DNA from: Lachnospiraceae bacterium
Lineage (GTDB): Bacteria; Bacillota; Clostridia; Lachnospirales; Lachnospiraceae
Direction of reading: 5' to 3'
Assembly: GCA_015057325.1 (NCBI GenBank)
Contig: SVEQ01000014.1
Span: 1 to 64,000, forward strand
Length of the DNA stretch: 64,000 nt
The first letter of the stretch is position 1, and each line of letters starts with the position of its first letter. Positions 62,038-64,000 of the stretch are shown here, one piece after another. The notes below the pieces were generated by a model that was given only the letters and a program-made list of their open reading frames with translations, was not told the DNA's origin and searched no databases. The position numbers and the translations under genes were made by a program.

Positions 62038-63405
62038 TTATTTGTTGCTTATTTTCTTTTCTATTTCATCAATAGTTATCTTCATATTAGTATCAGTTTC
62101 TATAAGATTAGTAATTCTATTAATACCGTTGATAACTGTTGAGTGGTCTTTGCCACCTACTGCATCACCAATCTGGTTAAGAGAATATCTGTCCAAATAT
62201 TTTCTGCAAAGGAACATAACAATCTGTCTTGCAGTAGCAATTTCTTTGCTTCTTTTAGAAGAAATAATATCTTCATAAGTAATATTAGTATGATCTGATA
62301 CTACTCTTATAAGAAGGTCAGGAGTTATTTCCTTAATAGAGTTTGTGGAAATAATATCCTTAAGAATATCTTCTGCTTTAGAAACTGTAAGTTCTTCCTG
62401 GTTACCTTCTAATCTGTTATAAATGCTGATTTTGTTGAAAGCTCCTTCAAGCTCTCTTATATTAGAAACAACATTCTTGGCAATATAATCAAGAATTTCA
62501 TCAGGTATTTCTACATGATCCATTTCCTGTTTTCTCTTAAGAATAGCCATTCTTGTTTCATAATCAGGAGCATGAATATCAATAGGAACTCCCCATTCAA
62601 GTCTTGTTCTCATTCTTTCCTCTAATGTTTCAATCTCTTTTGGAGGTTTATCAGAGGAAATAATAATCTGCTTTGATGCATTATAAAGATCATTAAATGT
62701 ATTAAAGAACTCAGTCTGTGTTGAATCCTTACCTATTACAAATTGTATATCATCAATTAATAAAACATCGAGATTACGATATTTGTCTCTAAGTTCTTCA
62801 CTTTTATTTTTTCTAATAGATTCAATTACTTCATTAGTAAATGTTTCGCTTGTTACATATAATACTTTAAGATCAGGATTATGTGTAATTATGTGATGAG
62901 CTATAGCCTGCATAAGATGAGTCTTTCCAAGTCCGGCTCCACCGTATAAGAACAAAGGATTATATGCAGAAGATGGTTCTTCCGCTACAGCTACACATGC
63001 TGCATGAGCATGTCTGTTATTATCACCTATAACAAATGTATCAAATGTGTACTTAGGATTAAGGTTGCTTTTTTCAAGTTCCATTTGAACATGTCCGTCT
63101 ATTTCTTCACCATTACTATTAATAGTAGAAATATCTTCACCTTCTACACAGAATAATATATTATAATGCTTTTCAAATGTTGCCTCTATAGATGATTCAA
63201 GATAGATGTTATACAATTTTTTCTCTATAAACTTAATACCGTCTCTACCAAGCTTCTTATCCATTTCAAGAATAATAGTATCATCATTAACTTCTTTAAT
63301 GCTAAGTGCTCTTATCCATGTATTAATCATCATAGGTGAAACATCATATTCAACTTCAACAAGTTTGAGTATATTGTCCCATTGTTTGATAAGGCTTTCT
63401 TTCAT
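62038..63405 (-). CDS. dnaA: chromosomal replication initiator protein DnaA
   Basis: A 455-residue AAA+ initiator that binds DnaA boxes and melts oriC. Domain I is at residues 1-80, with a linker to 115. Domain III has Walker A GGAGLGKTH at 155-163, Walker B VLLIDDIQF and sensor segments TRLEWGVPIDI. Domain IV has the DnaA signature, IGDAVGGKDHSTVINGINRI near residues 415-434. The start follows AGAAAGGA. Boxes upstream at 63621-63728 and at its stop codon suggest autoregulation. Transcription should start from the promoter at 63482-63510. Confidence 0.98.
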   Translation of the reverse strand: MKESLIKQWDNILKLVEVEYDVSPMMINTWIRALSIKEVNDDTIILEMDKKLGRDGIKFIEKKLYNIYLESSIEATFEKHYNILFCVEGEDISTINSNGEEIDGHVQMELEKSNLNPKYTFDTFVIGDNNRHAHAACVAVAEEPSSAYNPLFLYGGAGLGKTHLMQAIAHHIITHNPDLKVLYVTSETFTNEVIESIRKNKSEELRDKYRNLDVLLIDDIQFVIGKDSTQTEFFNTFNDLYNASKQIIISSDKPPKEIETLEERMRTRLEWGVPIDIHAPDYETRMAILKRKQEMDHVEIPDEILDYIAKNVVSNIRELEGAFNKISIYNRLEGNQEELTVSKAEDILKDIISTNSIKEITPDLLIRVVSDHTNITYEDIISSKRSKEIATARQIVMFLCRKYLDRYSLNQIGDAVGGKDHSTVINGINRITNLIETDTNMKITIDEIEKKISNK

Positions 63406-63481
63406 ATATGTAATATCCTTTCTGAAATAAGGTATATTTGAATGTAAAAGTATTTACAAATACACACACGCATACATATTC

Positions 63482-63510
63482 ATAATACACTAAAAGTTTT
63501 ATTTTATCAA
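63482..63510 (-). promoter_or_regulatory. dnaA promoter
   Basis: On the minus strand TTGATA (63510-63505) and TATTAT (63487-63482) are separated by 17 bp, about 75 bp before the dnaA start codon. Confidence 0.7.
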
Positions 63511-63620
63511 GGAAAAATACTATATTAAAAGGTGATTTAGTGAATATATGTTCGAAAAAATTTGCAGGTTACCATAATAAATTTTAAGCAAATATTGATT
63601 ATACGTTGAGAGGTTTTTTA

Positions 63621-63728
63621 TGTGGATAACTTTAATCCATAAAATAGAACATGGAAATAAAAGAAAATGTGAATAAATAAACATCAAATTAGAAAGTTAT
63701 CCACAAGTTATAAACATTTTGTGGATAA
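63621..63728. other. oriC upstream half: DnaA box cluster
   Basis: Three perfect DnaA boxes: TGTGGATAA at 63621-63629, TTATCCACA at 63697-63705 (opposite orientation) and TGTGGATAA at 63720-63728. One near-match, TGTGAATAA, is at 63668-63676. The DNA is very AT-rich. Together with the dnaA-dnaN elements this makes the bipartite origin. The rest of 63406-63905 holds the dnaA and rpmH promoters and an ACCACAA/TTGTGGT dyad at 63772-63789. Confidence 0.88.
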
Positions 63729-63823
63729 AATTATGTAAACAGCAAGAAAAATGTGTATGACTTTTTTTATCACCACAACATTTTGTGGTTGTTATAAAAT
63801 ATAGGAAAAAGTTAAATAATTGC

Positions 63824-63852
63824 TTGACTTACAAAGGGTTTTTTAATATAAT
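63824..63852 (+). promoter_or_regulatory. rpmH promoter
   Basis: TTGACT at 63824-63829 and a consensus TATAAT at 63847-63852 have a 17-bp spacer, as expected for a strongly expressed ribosomal protein gene. Confidence 0.88.
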
Positions 63853-63905
63853 GTCAAAGATGTTTTGCAAAAAAGGCAAAAGAACAGAAGGAGGTGTATT
63901 TGATT

Positions 63906-64000
63906 ATGAAGATGACATTTCAGCCAAAGAAGAGACAGAGATCTAAAGTTCATGGTTTCAGAAAAAGAATGAGCACAGCTAACGGACGTAAGGTTTTGGC
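63906..64000 (+). CDS. rpmH: 50S ribosomal protein L34 (5' part)
   Basis: The first 31 codons of L34, cut by the window end. The sequence [18 protein letters not shown], then [14 protein letters not shown], is the highly conserved basic core of the family; only about 13 residues are missing. The start at 63906 follows AAGGAGGTG at 63888-63896. It is the usual right-hand neighbour of oriC, normally followed by rnpA and yidC, and is oriented with rightward replication. Confidence 0.97.
   Translation, partial: MKMTFQPKKRQRSKVHGFRKRMSTANGRKVL

Noticed and set aside
63772-63789. ACCACAA/TTGTGGT dyad as a terminator between dnaA and rpmH
   Set aside because: No T-run follows on either strand at the right place and no transcript is expected to end there; at most it is a protein site.

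Overview
The window is the chromosomal replication-origin region of a low-GC Gram-positive anaerobe. The best fit is a Lachnospiraceae-like member of the Clostridia. Evidence: the order rpmH-dnaA-dnaN-yaaA-recF-gyrB-gyrA with DnaA boxes on both sides of dnaA, strong AGGAGG-type ribosome binding sites, AT-rich intergenic DNA, GntR/YtrA-type ABC modules, BlaI/M56 and DUF2975/XRE pairs, a class I (Fe-S) fumarase alpha subunit, CstA, and a stand-alone glutamate synthase large subunit. I see no tRNA, rRNA, CRISPR, transposase or phage gene. No species is claimed.

Layout. (1) 84-8241: a lipoprotein; a GntR-ABC-permease operon with tandemly duplicated permeases; a HipA-like kinase with a coiled-coil partner; a 23-bp tandem repeat and coding debris. 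(2) 8334-13670: CstA with a small coupled partner, an AAA/DUF4143 ATPase, a glycerol-1-phosphate dehydrogenase and a YbaK remnant. (3) 13775-24177: a two-component system, an ECF sigma/anti-sigma pair, a lipoprotein, a 2H phosphoesterase, a second GntR-ABC module, a MATE exporter and a hypoxanthine/uracil-DNA glycosylase. (4) 24224-40130: an ABC-F protein behind a long attenuator-like leader, Bcp peroxidase, DUF2975/XRE, BlaI/M56, a MacB-like ABC exporter with its two-component system (both promoters share one operator), a Na+-exporter-like ABC-2 system, YlmH and an M19 dipeptidase. (5) 40219-49682: a large membrane sensor joining an ECF-S-like domain, a beta-propeller and an HD-GYP domain, coupled to a BMP-family binding protein; then gltB behind a leader terminator. 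(6) 49680-50349: a 670-bp non-coding block made of two large fold-back elements bounded by a perfect 14-bp inverted repeat. (7) 50347-63405, minus strand: fumarase alpha, a PocR hybrid kinase, a double-receiver regulator, gyrA, gyrB, recF, yaaA, dnaN, dnaA; then oriC and the start of rpmH on the plus strand.

Two large-scale features stand out. Every gene from 84 to 49682 is on the plus strand and so is transcribed toward oriC, head-on to replication, whereas the genes from 50347 to 63405 are co-directional with it. The switch falls exactly on the fold-back block. There gltB lacks its usual gltD neighbour and fumarase alpha lacks its beta subunit, and both stop codons are the first bases of the same inverted repeat. 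Together these suggest an inversion breakpoint, or an assembly join, at a repeat. The fold-back block is the strongest candidate for an undescribed element here.

Much of the plus-strand region encodes envelope-stress and antibiotic-response modules: two YtrA-like ABC systems, BlaI/M56, a MacB-like exporter with its two-component system, ABC-F, MATE and ECF sigma. Several have readable operators.
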